Notes: generated by a model from the sequence alone, not told the origin. DNA of 64,000 bases from Devosia beringensis (GCF_014926585.1 NZ_CP045422.1:124001-188000); one strand, 5' to 3'; numbered from the stretch's first letter, positions 1 through 8,740 are shown. Numbers and translations are program-made.

Positions 1-125
1 TGCCGGGCGACAAAGCCCAGGAGCAGGCCGATGACCATGGCGGCAAGGACCTGGAAGCCGAAGCTGCGGTAGAAGGGCTTGGCCGGGCGCGGTGTGGCGG
101 CGGCGGATACGGTAGTGGGCGACAT
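1..125 (-). CDS. DctA-type dicarboxylate/amino acid:cation symporter, N-terminus only
   Basis: Partial gene running off the left edge; 41 residues are visible from an ATG at 125-123. After about 17 polar residues the sequence reads KPFYRSFGFQVLAAMVIG, then LLLGF. This matches the start of the first membrane helix of DctA/GltP-type sodium- or proton-coupled symporters, which take up C4-dicarboxylates or glutamate across the inner membrane. Only the first helix is visible, so the substrate cannot be assigned. A second carboxylate system, tctCBA, lies at 44.6-47.7 kb. I saw no sigma-54 promoter upstream of this start. Confidence 0.6.
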   Translation of the reverse strand, partial: MSPTTVSAAATPRPAKPFYRSFGFQVLAAMVIGLLLGFVAR

Positions 126-302
126 GGCGGACCTATCCATTGGCGAGGCGATGCCCAAAATCTGAGCGAAAAGCCTCATTATTGCGCAGCACCCTACGCC
201 TTTGGTGGCAGGTGCGCGGCGCATGGATTTCCAATTGTGGGTGGCTGGCCGGAATATCCTGCCGCAGCCGGGGCAGTTGCGACAATCGCTGTGCGAAAGC
301 GG
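126..302. other. Intergenic region upstream of the symporter gene
   Basis: 177 bases between the start of the DctA-like gene and the stop of the SdpI-like gene, both on the minus strand. It must hold the symporter promoter. I could not pick a convincing -35/-10 pair or a -24/-12 element. Confidence 0.4.
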
Positions 303-938
303 CTAACGCCGGCCAAGCAGTGTCGTGAGTCCGGCCACGAGGCCGGGGATGACAATGGCAGACGCAAAGGCCAAAGCCAGCAAGCCGATGCCCACATCAA
401 ACCAGGCCAGCGCCAGCAGCCCCATTCCGGCCAGGGAGGTGGCAGTGCCGGTAGCGCGGTGCACCAGCGTCCAGGCGGCGTCGGCAGCAATCGGCCAGGG
501 CATGCGCAAGCCGGCATAGGTGTGCCGCTCGGCCTCGAACAGCACCACGCCCAGCACCAGCAGGACAATGCCCAGGCCAAAGCCGGTGAGGCGGATAATA
601 TCGAGGTCCGAGCCGATGCCCGTCAGCAGCAGGCCAAGCTGGGTAGCGGCGATTATGCCCAGCAGCAGGCTCAGCAGCGGATCAAGGATATGCTGGGACT
701 TGGCGAACTGGTTGCGGGTCAGCGCTCGACCCAGGATGAAAAAGCCCAAGAGCAGCAGCAGCGCCAGAATGGGTGCCGCGGCCAAAGCCAGGTTGCGCGG
801 CCACAGCCAGTCGGCCGCGCTGCCTGACCAATGGGCCGGAAAGGCGAAGGTGGCGGGAATCCGCAGCAGCGCCACACCGGTGATGGCGAGCGTCACGGCC
901 AGAAGCAGCAGGTGAAAGCGGGTGACGAGGCTGGGCAT
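303..938 (-). CDS. SdpI-like / DUF1648-type membrane protein
   Basis: Polytopic inner-membrane protein of 211 residues with about six hydrophobic segments. Near residue 30 it has a DUF1648-like patch (FAFPAHWSGSAADW), and further on an SdpI-like motif: an Arg-Met-Pro-Trp-Pro stretch followed by AAWTLVHRATGTAT. The SdpI family is best known from Bacillus as an immunity protein against the SdpC toxin, but most proteobacterial members are uncharacterised and no toxin gene is nearby. The ATG at 938 is preferred because AAGGTC precedes it; a longer frame from 998 would run almost to the ribosomal terminator. Family call moderate, function unknown. Confidence 0.6.
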   Translation of the reverse strand: MPSLVTRFHLLLLAVTLAITGVALLRIPATFAFPAHWSGSAADWLWPRNLALAAAPILALLLLLGFFILGRALTRNQFAKSQHILDPLLSLLLGIIAATQLGLLLTGIGSDLDIIRLTGFGLGIVLLVLGVVLFEAERHTYAGLRMPWPIAADAAWTLVHRATGTATSLAGMGLLALAWFDVGIGLLALAFASAIVIPGLVAGLTTLLGRR

Positions 939-995
939 GGACCTTACATAGGCATGGATGGCGGCGCTGCCAGGGGCGAGACCGCCGGCCCGTGA

Positions 996-1025
996 CAAAG
1001 AAAAGGGCCGGTTGCCCGGCCCTTT
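996..1025 (-). terminator. Rho-independent terminator of rplM-rpsI
   Basis: Read on the minus strand just after the rpsI stop: a perfect 10-bp stem (AAAGGGCCGG pairing with CCGGCCCTTT), a 4-base loop and then TTTTCTTTG. Confidence 0.85.
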
Positions 1026-1047
1026 CCCAAATTTCGACAGTTCCAGC

Positions 1048-1530
1048 TTAGCGCTTGGAGAACTGGAAGGACTTGCGGGCCTTGGCCTTGCCGTACTTCT
1101 TGCGTTCCACGACGCGGCTGTCGCGGGTCAGGAAGCCACCCTTCTTGAGCACTGGGCGCAGGCCCGGCTCGAAGAAGTTCAGCGCCTTGGAGATGCCGTG
1201 ACGGACAGCACCGGCCTGGCCGGACAGACCGCCGCCGGCGACGGTGACGACAACGTCGTACTGGTCCGTGCGTTCGGTCGCGACGATCGGCTGCTTGACG
1301 ATCAGCTGCAGCACGGGACGGGCAAAGTAGGCGGCAAATTCACGACCATTGACCGTGACCTTGCCCTTGCCTGGCTTGATCCAGACGCGAGCAACGGCGT
1401 TCTTGCGCTTGCCGGTCGCATAGGCACGGCCCTGCGCGTCAAGCTTCTGCACATGCACCGGCGCGGTGTTGATAACAGGCGCGACAGTCGAGGTGCCGAG
1501 ATCTTCGAGGGAGTTGATGGTTTCGGCCAT
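1048..1530 (-). CDS. rpsI: 30S ribosomal protein S9
   Basis: Small-subunit ribosomal protein uS9, 160 residues. The conserved core starts near residue 36 with [14 protein letters not shown] and contains VNGR, a [16 protein letters not shown] loop and [18 protein letters not shown] at the C-terminus. The SKR tail reaches the P-site tRNA in known structures. It is longer than the roughly 130-residue E. coli protein because of an N-terminal extension of about 30 residues, usual in alphaproteobacteria. The start lies 1 nt after the rplM stop, so the two are co-transcribed and probably translationally coupled. A strong terminator follows. Confidence 0.98.
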   Translation of the reverse strand: MAETINSLEDLGTSTVAPVINTAPVHVQKLDAQGRAYATGKRKNAVARVWIKPGKGKVTVNGREFAAYFARPVLQLIVKQPIVATERTDQYDVVVTVAGGGLSGQAGAVRHGISKALNFFEPGLRPVLKKGGFLTRDSRVVERKKYGKAKARKSFQFSKR

Positions 1531-1531
1531 A

Positions 1532-1996
1532 TTACTTCACCCGCGCATTCTTGGGGTTCATCGCAGCAACGTCCAGCTTGGCCGGGTTCTGCGCTTCGTG
1601 GGGATGCTCGGCGCCGGTGTAGACGCGGAGATTCTTGAGCTGCGCACGGGTCAGCGGACCGCCCGGCATCATGCGGCGAACCGCATTCTCAAGCACGCGC
1701 TCAGGGAAACGACCTTCGAGGATCTCGCGGGCCGTCCGGTCCTTGATGCCGCCGGGATGGCCGGTGTGCCAATAGAACTTGTGCTGGTCCAGCTTGCGGC
1801 CGGTCAGCTTCACCTTGTCGGCATTGATGACAACGATGTTGTCGCCCATGTCCATGTGCGGGGTGAAGGTTGGCTTGTGCTTGCCGCGCAGGCGGCTGGC
1901 AATGATCGAAGCAACGCGACCCACGACGAGCCCTTGGGCGTCGATCAGGATCCACTTCTTGTCGATCTCGCTCGGTTTTGCCGAGTAAGTGCTCAT
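1532..1996 (-). CDS. rplM: 50S ribosomal protein L13
   Basis: Large-subunit ribosomal protein uL13, 154 residues, beginning [19 protein letters not shown]. Family hallmarks include [16 protein letters not shown], a [13 protein letters not shown] segment, [12 protein letters not shown] and [18 protein letters not shown]. The ATG at 1996 is chosen over an open-frame start at 2092 because it gives the normal L13 length and has AGGGA upstream. First gene of the rplM-rpsI operon. Confidence 0.98.
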   Translation of the reverse strand: MSTYSAKPSEIDKKWILIDAQGLVVGRVASIIASRLRGKHKPTFTPHMDMGDNIVVINADKVKLTGRKLDQHKFYWHTGHPGGIKDRTAREILEGRFPERVLENAVRRMMPGGPLTRAQLKNLRVYTGAEHPHEAQNPAKLDVAAMNPKNARVK

Positions 1997-2063
1997 GCTT
2001 GAATTCCCTAAATTCCTGGAGTGACCGACCTCCCCTGACGGGAAAGCGGCACGTTCGACGGCT

Positions 2064-2092
2064 CGTTTATGAGGGATTCCACAGCCCGTCAA
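2064..2092 (-). promoter_or_regulatory. Candidate sigma-70 promoter of rplM-rpsI
   Basis: On the minus strand TTGACG (2092-2087) is separated by exactly 17 nt from TAAACG (2069-2064). The -35 is strong and the -10 weak. It would give a leader of about 60 nt before the rplM start. Confidence 0.45.
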
Positions 2093-2161
2093 TAGGCTAG
2101 ATTTTCCCTAGTATAATCAAAGACTTATGCTTACGGTATTATATTACCGCAGATTTGCGCG

Positions 2162-3235
2162 CTATAGCGTGGTGCGGGCGGCGCGGCGCATATCGGCGAT
2201 ATAGGCCATGGTGACGCCTGCCAGCATGAAGGCCAATGCCTGGTGGCCCACGGCCAGGCTGATCGGCACCGCCATGAGCAGCGTGCCAATGCCCAGGACC
2301 ACCTGCAGCACGACCAGCAGGCCAAGCCGTGGCAGCCAGCCCTGCAGACCGGCAAAGCCGCCGCTGGCGCGCTGCTGCCAGAGCATGACGCCGACATAGG
2401 CGACAATGATATAGGCCAGCGTGCGGTGAATGAACTGCACGGTCAGGGCGTTCTCGAACAGGTTACGCCAGGCCGGCTGCATGGCACCCAGGCCGTCGGG
2501 CACCAAGGCGCCATCCATCAGCGGCCAGGTATTGTAGCCCATGCCTGCATCAAGGCCGGCAACGAAGCCCCCTGCCCCGATCTGCAGAATGAGCAGCACC
2601 AGCAGCACCACGGCCCAACCCATATTGCGGGTCGGCTCGGGGCCGGTGACCCTGCCGGGTTCCAGCGAGCGCGGCAGATAGACCAGGGCGATGAACAGCA
2701 GCGAGGCCGCCGTCAGGTGGGCTGACAGGCGATATTGCGACACCGAGGTGAGTTCGCTGAGGCCCGACGAGACCATCCACCAGCCCAGCGCACCCTGAAA
2801 GCCGCCGAGGATGAACAGCCCGAACAGTGGCCAGGCCAGCTGCGGGGTAAAGCGCTTCTGCGCCAGGAAGACCAGAAAGGGCACGAAAAAGGCGACGCCG
2901 AGCAGGCGGCCAAGCAGGCGGTGGACGAATTCCCAGAAGAAGATGACCTTGAAGTCATCCACGGTCATCCAGCTATTGTTCACTTCAAACTGCGGGATCT
3001 GCTTGTAGGCCTCGAATTCGGCCGCCCACTGCGCGTCGTTAAGCGGCGGAATGGTGCCGGAAATCGGCTTCCAGCTGGTGATCGACAACCCCGACTCGGT
3101 GAGACGGGTAATGCCGCCGACGACCACCATCAGCAGCACCATGGCCGCCATGGCATAAAGCCAGATGCGGACGGGCCGCAGACGGTCGCTGGCATAGTGT
3201 GTCTCGCTCAGTGCGGCATTGTGAACGGTGGTCAC
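2162..3235 (-). CDS. ctaA: Heme A synthase (COX15/CtaA family)
   Basis: Integral membrane enzyme that oxidises the heme O methyl group to make heme A for aa3-type cytochrome oxidases. About 357 residues and eight hydrophobic helices. Four helix histidines expected to bind heme are visible in FFWEFVHRLLGR, YRLSAHLTAA, VQFIHRTLAY and AVGHQALAF. The conserved GGITRLTESGLSITSWKP block follows the first helix. I prefer a GTG start at 3235, preceded by GGGAAA, because the longer frame from 3313 would overlap the start of the divergent DUF2842 gene. Its presence implies an aa3-type oxidase elsewhere in the genome. Confidence 0.95.
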   Translation of the reverse strand: MTTVHNAALSETHYASDRLRPVRIWLYAMAAMVLLMVVVGGITRLTESGLSITSWKPISGTIPPLNDAQWAAEFEAYKQIPQFEVNNSWMTVDDFKVIFFWEFVHRLLGRLLGVAFFVPFLVFLAQKRFTPQLAWPLFGLFILGGFQGALGWWMVSSGLSELTSVSQYRLSAHLTAASLLFIALVYLPRSLEPGRVTGPEPTRNMGWAVVLLVLLILQIGAGGFVAGLDAGMGYNTWPLMDGALVPDGLGAMQPAWRNLFENALTVQFIHRTLAYIIVAYVGVMLWQQRASGGFAGLQGWLPRLGLLVVLQVVLGIGTLLMAVPISLAVGHQALAFMLAGVTMAYIADMRRAARTTL

Positions 3236-3304
3236 TGCATTTTCCCGGTGTCGATCAACCGGGCCGAGTGGTATGCCCCACCGAGTTCTCCTGCAATAGG
3301 CGCG

Positions 3305-3520
3305 ATGCCGCACATGACCCAGCGTAACCGCAAGTTGACCGGTGTCTTCCTCATCCTGGGGTCGATCATCGCCTGGCTGTCGATCTTCACCTCGGTCTAT
3401 CTGGCCTTTCCGCCCGATCTGCCGATCTGGATCCTGATGCCCTATTTCGTGGTCGCCGGCATGGGCTGGCTTTACCCGGCCATGGCCATCATCCGCTGGA
3501 TGTCGCGGCCGGACGCCTGA
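3305..3520 (+). CDS. DUF2842 domain-containing small membrane protein
   Basis: 71-residue protein with two hydrophobic helices (about residues 12-34 and 41-62) and the C-terminal signature GMGWLYPAMAIIRWMSRPD, typical of DUF2842, a small alphaproteobacterial family of unknown function. It lies divergent from ctaA with only about 70 nt between starts. The start is uncertain: MTQ at 3314 is nearly as good, and neither has a clear ribosome binding site. Its stop shares a TGATCA hexamer with the stop of the converging gene. Confidence 0.8.
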   Translation: MPHMTQRNRKLTGVFLILGSIIAWLSIFTSVYLAFPPDLPIWILMPYFVVAGMGWLYPAMAIIRWMSRPDA

Positions 3521-4561
3521 TCAGCCGGTGATCCTGCCCAGCAGGGAGAACACCGCTCCGGTCACGAAAACATCGACATAGCGGCGAGACTGAAAGTAGC
3601 CGTTGAGGGAAATGCGCGGCAGCGCATAGGGATCGTCCGCATGGCGCGGGTACAGTCCGCCGGGGCGCGTGGTGACGGCCGAGGCAAAGCCGAGTTCCCT
3701 GGCGAGAGCGAATTCGCGCGGCCCCGCCGATTGCGGGCCGCCCAGCGGATAGGAAAAGTGCCGCGGGCGCTGCCCGAACTGGGCCAGCAGGATATCGGCG
3801 GACTGGGCCATCTCGTCGCGGGCCTGGGCGAGCGGCAGTTTGGCCAGCTCATAGTGATGCACCGTATGGGCGCCGATGGTGCAGAGCGGTTCGGCGGCAA
3901 AGTGGCGCAGTTCCGACCAGTCCATGATCAGCGCGCGGCACTGCGCGGCCAGATCATGGCCATAGTCGGCGGCGAACCGGTGCAGCAGCGCAAGACGCTG
4001 GTCTTCCGGCAGCTGGCGCATCTGCCCATAGAGCGCCGCGAACACCGACTGCTTCTGGGCCAGGGTTCGCGTGTCGACATAGTCGATTTCAGTGCCGAGT
4101 TGCAGAGCCACGGCCTGCTGGCGGGCAATGATGTCCTCGATGGCCTGCCACCACAATTCCCCCACCCCGTCCACCAGGGCGGTCGGGACATAGAGCGTGA
4201 ACGGCGCCTCGTGCCGCCGCAGGATGGGCAGCGCGTGGTGCAGATTGTCCTTGTAGCCATCGTCAAAGGTCAGCACGACGAAGGGTTTGGTCTTGCCTGG
4301 GGCCGCAAGGCGTTCCAGCGCTTCGTCGAGACTGACGATATCGATGCCCAGCGCCCGCACCCGCTCGATGACATAGTCGAGAAAGGCCGGCTCGATCTGC
4401 AATATGGCATTGGGAGAGAAGTCGTGCGGAGTCTCCGGCAGCACGCGATGCAGGGTGAAGATCACCCCGCGCGACCGTGACAGGGCGCGCAGCAGGCCCG
4501 GCAGGCGGGACAGCCAGATCAGCTCAAAGAGCGCACGGATGGCTGCATATTTGGCCGACAT
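3521..4561 (-). CDS. Polysaccharide deacetylase (NodB/CE4 family)
   Basis: 346 residues with a carbohydrate esterase 4 fold. The LTFDDGYKDNLHHA motif near residues 97-110 carries the catalytic and metal-binding aspartates; IGAHTVHH further on gives the metal-binding histidines, and FSYPLGG matches a later CE4 motif. The family removes N- or O-acetyl groups from polysaccharide chains. I see no clear cleavable signal peptide, only a moderately hydrophobic N-terminus. It lies 12 nt after the Wzz/GumC-like gene on the same strand, so it probably modifies the exopolysaccharide made here. Confidence 0.88.
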   Translation of the reverse strand: MSAKYAAIRALFELIWLSRLPGLLRALSRSRGVIFTLHRVLPETPHDFSPNAILQIEPAFLDYVIERVRALGIDIVSLDEALERLAAPGKTKPFVVLTFDDGYKDNLHHALPILRRHEAPFTLYVPTALVDGVGELWWQAIEDIIARQQAVALQLGTEIDYVDTRTLAQKQSVFAALYGQMRQLPEDQRLALLHRFAADYGHDLAAQCRALIMDWSELRHFAAEPLCTIGAHTVHHYELAKLPLAQARDEMAQSADILLAQFGQRPRHFSYPLGGPQSAGPREFALARELGFASAVTTRPGGLYPRHADDPYALPRISLNGYFQSRRYVDVFVTGAVFSLLGRITG

Positions 4562-4573
4562 GGCAGCCTCCGA

Positions 4574-6826
4574 TCAGGCCGCGACGCGGACCGGCCCCAG
4601 CGTGACGTCGACCGTGCTGAAGCCGGCATCGAGCAATTGGGCGCGGCTGTCTTCGATGCCGGCGCCCTCATCCTGAGGACCGGCAACCAGCACCACCCGG
4701 CCATCGAGATCGGCAAACATGGGCAGCGCCGAGTTCATGCCGACGCGGCCGGTCAGCAGCACCACGACCTCATAAATGTCGCCCAGTGCCTCAACCAGGG
4801 TCAGCGGCTTGGTGGATTTGCGGGTGATCGAGCGCGCCCGCCCCCAGGGAATCTCGGCAAAGCTGTTATCGGTGGACTTGTGGACCACGTCGCCGAAGCT
4901 GGCCGTATCGCCGCTGAGGTCGGAGAGCCCCGGCAGTTCGCTGAGACGGCCGCTGCCGGCATCGACCAGCGCCACGCTGAGGCCACGGGCCTGGGCATCG
5001 GCAACCAGTTCGTCGGCCAAAGCCTCACAATCGGCGTTGGTGCGATGGGCAGCCAGCATGACCAGATGGGTCCGGCCCAGCACCAGGTCGGCCGTCAGGT
5101 CGGCCAGGCTGATGGCGTCCGGGATGCTTGCCGGCGTGGCACGCGGGGCGGCCGACGGCACGGGCGCCTGGTCATTTGCCGGCTCGCTGTCCAGGGCGGC
5201 CAGTTCCTCGATCAACCGGGACTGGGCTGCGAGCGCATCCGCATCGACGACTTGCGAGGACGGGCGCGGTTCAATCGAGGGTTCGGGAGCAGTGAAGAGA
5301 TCGGGTTCGTCGGCAACTTCCTCCTCGGTCCGGCTGTCGCTTACCGCGGCCTGCTGCTCGGCTTCCAGTTCGGCCGGCGAGAAGGGCACTTCATCGAGTT
5401 CATCCTGGGGGCGAACGGCCTCGCGGCCGATGATGATGGCCCGGCCGGACATGAGTTCGGCGAACAGGATCACGCCGATCTGGGCCAGGACGGCGACGAT
5501 GCCGACCGCGATCAGCACCAGCTGGATCTTGGGCGAGGCCGGGGTCACCGAGGGCGCGGCAAGGCTGACAACACGCACGTCGGGCAGTGCGGAATTGGTC
5601 TCGGTGCGGGAAAAGGCCTCGTTGTAGCGCTGCAGGTAGCCTTCGAGCAGGTCGCGCTGCGCCTTGGCCTCGCGCTGCAGCTCATCAAGCGTGACGGTAT
5701 CCTGGGTGGCGGTGGAGGCGGAGACCTTGGCATTGTCCAGCTCGGCATTGAGCGAGACTTCAAGGTCGGCTTCGATCTGCGCTTCGGCATCGAGCGCACC
5801 GGCAACCCGGCGGCCCTCGATGGCAATCTGGTTGTCGAGCTCACGAATCTGGGCGGTGAGTGCGCGAATAGTGGGGTGGCTCGACAGCAAGGTGGCGGAG
5901 CGCTGGGCCATTTCGCCCTGCAGCCTGGCCTTGTCCTCGCTCAGCTGCTGGATGACGGCAGAGTCGCGCACATCGGCGACGCCTTCAATGGACTGGCCGC
6001 GTTCCAGCATGCCGCGGATCAGGCTGGCACGGGCGAGCGCCGTGCTCTTGCGCTCCTGGGCGGCGCTGATCTGGCTGGCAATGGTGGACAATTGCTGGTC
6101 CGCCAGGCCGGTATTGTTGCTGCCGACAAACAGGTCATTGGCAACCTTGAAATTGGCGACAGCGGTTTCGGTCTCATTGACCACCACGCGCAGCCGGTCG
6201 ATTTCGTCGCGCAGCCAGCCCGACGCCACGGCCGTATCGGAGAGCGAGAGCTGGGCGCGCCGGGCGACATGGGCATTGGCGACCGCATTGGCGATATCGG
6301 CAGCGCGCTGGGGATCGGTTGACTGCACCGTCACCGAGATCAGGCGGGAGTCCCGCTCCTGGCTGACGGTGAGACGGCTGTAAAGATTGTTGAGCACGGT
6401 TTCATCAATGCTCAGCGGCGTGGCCTGCCTGCCCAGCAGGCGGCCGATAATGGCCACGGGCGAAAAGCCGCCGCCGTCACCGCCGTTGAACTCGGCAACC
6501 GAGCGCAGATCGAGCGTGTCGATAACCGTGAGCAAGGTGTCACGCGACTTGAGCAGCTCGATCTGGCTGGAAACGACGCCCGTCTCGCTGCTCGATGAGG
6601 AAGGTGCCTGTTCGTTGGCGGCGCGCGTATAGATGCTGCTGCGATCTTCCACGAGAATCGACGCCGAGGACTCATAGAGCCGCGGCATGAACATCAGCAC
6701 GGCAAAGGCCGCGGCGAGCAGGACCAAAGTGAGCACAATGATGCGCGGCAGCCGCTGCGCTACAGCGCCAAACAGCGCGGCAACGTCGATCCGGTCGTCG
6801 CGCATGGCGGGTGACTCATAGGTCAT
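4574..6826 (-). CDS. GumC/Wzz-type exopolysaccharide chain-length protein with degenerate kinase-like C-terminus
   Basis: 750 residues. One membrane helix near residues 29-48 is followed by the Wzz-type segment (PRLYESSASILVEDR), long coiled coils in the periplasmic part, a GNVR-like region and a second helix near residues 450-475. The proteins form periplasmic co-polymerase rings that set chain length and link to the outer-membrane export channel. After an acidic linker, the last 170 residues resemble the tyrosine-kinase domain of Wzc/ExoP. However, the Walker A site is missing (LVMLAAHRTNADCEALA where GEGKS would stand), Walker A' is reduced to VALVDAG and no C-terminal tyrosine cluster exists. 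The ATG at 6826 has GAGGAA upstream. Confidence 0.88.
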   Translation of the reverse strand: MTYESPAMRDDRIDVAALFGAVAQRLPRIIVLTLVLLAAAFAVLMFMPRLYESSASILVEDRSSIYTRAANEQAPSSSSSETGVVSSQIELLKSRDTLLTVIDTLDLRSVAEFNGGDGGGFSPVAIIGRLLGRQATPLSIDETVLNNLYSRLTVSQERDSRLISVTVQSTDPQRAADIANAVANAHVARRAQLSLSDTAVASGWLRDEIDRLRVVVNETETAVANFKVANDLFVGSNNTGLADQQLSTIASQISAAQERKSTALARASLIRGMLERGQSIEGVADVRDSAVIQQLSEDKARLQGEMAQRSATLLSSHPTIRALTAQIRELDNQIAIEGRRVAGALDAEAQIEADLEVSLNAELDNAKVSASTATQDTVTLDELQREAKAQRDLLEGYLQRYNEAFSRTETNSALPDVRVVSLAAPSVTPASPKIQLVLIAVGIVAVLAQIGVILFAELMSGRAIIIGREAVRPQDELDEVPFSPAELEAEQQAAVSDSRTEEEVADEPDLFTAPEPSIEPRPSSQVVDADALAAQSRLIEELAALDSEPANDQAPVPSAAPRATPASIPDAISLADLTADLVLGRTHLVMLAAHRTNADCEALADELVADAQARGLSVALVDAGSGRLSELPGLSDLSGDTASFGDVVHKSTDNSFAEIPWGRARSITRKSTKPLTLVEALGDIYEVVVLLTGRVGMNSALPMFADLDGRVVLVAGPQDEGAGIEDSRAQLLDAGFSTVDVTLGPVRVAA

Positions 6827-6974
6827 TGCTATTCCTCGTTGATGCCCTGATTTATGGACACGACGTGGTAAGCATTTGGTTAAACCACACAAATCTCGGC
6901 AACATGGTCCGGCGCGAAAGGTTTGTTAACCATGGGGAAGCGACACTGCGCCAACTCCAGATGCCGGGAACATA
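6827..6974. promoter_or_regulatory. Divergent promoter region of the exopolysaccharide locus
   Basis: 148 bases between divergently read starts, AT-richer than its surroundings. It holds an imperfect palindrome at 6865-6888 (GTGGT ... ACCAC) enclosing GGTTAA, and a second element GGTTTGTTAACC at 6920-6931 that runs into TTAACCAT (6926-6933). TTAACC half-sites resemble CtrA boxes, but the full TTAA-N7-TTAA spacing is absent. No convincing -35/-10 pair was chosen. Confidence 0.4.
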
Positions 6975-7526
6975 ATGCGCTGGCTACCCCTGCTATGTCT
7001 TGCCCTGATGCTGCCACTGGCGGCGTGCGCGACCACGCGCTCTGCCACCTATCTGGTAGAGACCAAGGGCCCCTATCAACTCGACACCGGCGACGCCGTG
7101 CGGGTGACCGTCTATGGCGATGCCGAACTGACCGGCACCTACAAGATCGATGACAGCGGCGCCGTGGCGTTCCCGCTGGTCGGACCGGTGCAGGTGCGCG
7201 GCGCCACCACCAAAATGGCGGCCGGCAACATCGCTGCTGCGCTGGCCAATGGCTATATGCGTAACCCCGACGTTGCGGTTGAAGTGGCCGAGTACCGGCC
7301 GTTCTTCATCCAGGGCGAAATCGACAATGCCGGCCAGTTCCCCTATGTCTTCGGCATGACGGTGCGCGCGGCCATCAGCACCGCGGGTGGCTTTACCGAC
7401 ACGGCCGACCGGCAGAGCGCGGTGGTCTATCGCCGCCAGGGCGGGCAGATGGTCAAGGGCAGCGTCAATCTGGACTTCCCGATCTTCCCCGGTGACACGA
7501 TCGTGGTCCCGGAACGCTGGTTCTGA
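6975..7526 (+). CDS. Polysaccharide export lipoprotein (Wza/GumB-like, short form)
   Basis: 183 residues. A lipoprotein signal ends in LAAC, with the lipidated cysteine at residue 18. A polysaccharide export (Poly_export) domain follows (YQLDTGDAVRVTVYGDAELTG, then IDDSGAVAFPLVGPVQVRG). One SLBB-type beta-grasp domain follows (FFIQGEI, GQFPYVFGMTVRAAISTAGG, ending PGDTIVVPERWF). Such proteins form or cap the outer-membrane channel for exopolysaccharide. It is half the length of E. coli Wza (one SLBB, no C-terminal helix), like rhizobial ExoF/GumB types. It heads the plus-strand operon. Confidence 0.92.
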   Translation: MRWLPLLCLALMLPLAACATTRSATYLVETKGPYQLDTGDAVRVTVYGDAELTGTYKIDDSGAVAFPLVGPVQVRGATTKMAAGNIAAALANGYMRNPDVAVEVAEYRPFFIQGEIDNAGQFPYVFGMTVRAAISTAGGFTDTADRQSAVVYRRQGGQMVKGSVNLDFPIFPGDTIVVPERWF

Positions 7527-7537
7527 CGGAGCCGACC

Positions 7538-8668
7538 ATGAGCGGGCGCAAGCTGCGAATCCTGCAGATCATGCGAGCGCCGGTGGGCGGATTGTTTCGC
7601 CATGTTGCCGATCTTACCCGGGAACTGGCAGGCCATGGCCACAGCGTGGGCCTGGTGGTCGACAGCCTTGCCAATGACGCACAGACGGAAGACCGCCTGA
7701 CGGCCTTGCTGCCCCATGCCAGCCTGGGGATCCATCGCTTTGCCATGCCACGCGTTCTGGGTGGCGGCGATCTGGTGACCCCGCTGGCTGTTCACAAGCT
7801 GCAGCGATCGCTGCATATCGACGTCCTGCACGGCCACGGCGCCAAGGGCGGGTTCTATGCCCGGCTGGCGGCATTTGGCGGCCGTGGGCCCGCAACGGTC
7901 TATACCCCCCATGGCGGCGTGCTGCATTTTGAAGCCACATCCGTGTCGGGCCGGATCTTTCACCTGCTGGAGCGCCGCCTGCTCGCCCGGACCGGGGCCA
8001 TCGTATTCGAGAGCGCCTATGCCCAGTCGACCTATGCCGCGCTGATCGGTCCGCCCACCTGCCCTACCCAGGTCATCCATAACGGACTGGCGCCTGACGA
8101 GTTCGTGCCGGTTGTACCTGACAGCGATGCGGCCGATTTTGTCTTTGTCGGCGAGTTGCGCGACCTCAAGGGCGTGCATGTGCTGATCGATGCGCTGGCC
8201 GGGGTGACGCGGCCCGATGGCCAGCCGGCGACGCTGGTCATGGTGGGAGATGGCGCCCGACGGGCGGCGCTCGAGGCGCAGATCCAGGCGCTGGGGCTGA
8301 CCGACCGTGTCACCCTGGCCGGAGCCCAGCCGGCCCGGCCCAGCTTTGCCCGCGGCCGCATCGCCATTGTGCCATCGCTGGCGGAATCCCTGCCCTATGT
8401 CGTGCTCGAAGCCGCAGCCGCGCGGCTGCCGGTGATCGCGACGCGGGTGGGCGGCATCCCCGAAATATTTGGTCCGACAGCGGCCAGCCTGGTGCCGTCC
8501 GCCAACGTCGAGGCGCTGCGGGCCGCGATGCAGGGTGCGCTCGACGATCCGCAGGCAGCCGCAGCAGAGATGACGGTCAGGGCAGACTATATCGGCGAGC
8601 AGTTTTCGCTCGGACGTATGGCCGGCGCGATCGAAGCGCTTTATGCGCGACTGGTGCAGCCAGATTAG
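7538..8668 (+). CDS. Glycosyltransferase family 4-like protein
   Basis: 376 residues, GT-B fold. The N-terminal part reads LRILQIMRAPVGGLFRHV, the usual start of a GT4 acceptor domain. The C-terminal part has FVGELRDLKGVHVLIDAL and LVMVGDG, and the nucleotide-sugar motif SLAESLPYVVLEAAAARLPVIA, with the two glutamates of the EX7E signature. It probably adds a sugar to the lipid-linked repeat unit on the cytoplasmic face. It starts 11 nt after the export lipoprotein gene and is the only regular glycosyltransferase in the locus. Confidence 0.9.
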   Translation: MSGRKLRILQIMRAPVGGLFRHVADLTRELAGHGHSVGLVVDSLANDAQTEDRLTALLPHASLGIHRFAMPRVLGGGDLVTPLAVHKLQRSLHIDVLHGHGAKGGFYARLAAFGGRGPATVYTPHGGVLHFEATSVSGRIFHLLERRLLARTGAIVFESAYAQSTYAALIGPPTCPTQVIHNGLAPDEFVPVVPDSDAADFVFVGELRDLKGVHVLIDALAGVTRPDGQPATLVMVGDGARRAALEAQIQALGLTDRVTLAGAQPARPSFARGRIAIVPSLAESLPYVVLEAAAARLPVIATRVGGIPEIFGPTAASLVPSANVEALRAAMQGALDDPQAAAAEMTVRADYIGEQFSLGRMAGAIEALYARLVQPD

Positions 8669-8740
8669 GCACCGAGCTTCACCGAACCTAAACTCCTTCT
8701 GGGGAACAATAGCGGCGAGAGTTCTGGATCGGTTATTCCC

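Noticed and set aside
237..827. Long plus-strand open frame opposite the SdpI-like gene
   Set aside because: Gln/Arg-rich translation of the antisense of a high-GC membrane protein gene; no start context or family features.
958..1638. Plus-strand open frame across rpsI and rplM
   Set aside because: Antisense shadow of two certain ribosomal protein genes.
2134..2149. CGGTA/TACCG hairpin as a ctaA terminator
   Set aside because: Only 5 bp with an AT-rich loop and no U-tract; too weak to call.
4637..6322. 561-residue plus-strand open frame over the chain-length protein gene
   Set aside because: Antisense shadow; Gly/Gln/Arg-rich and without any domain.
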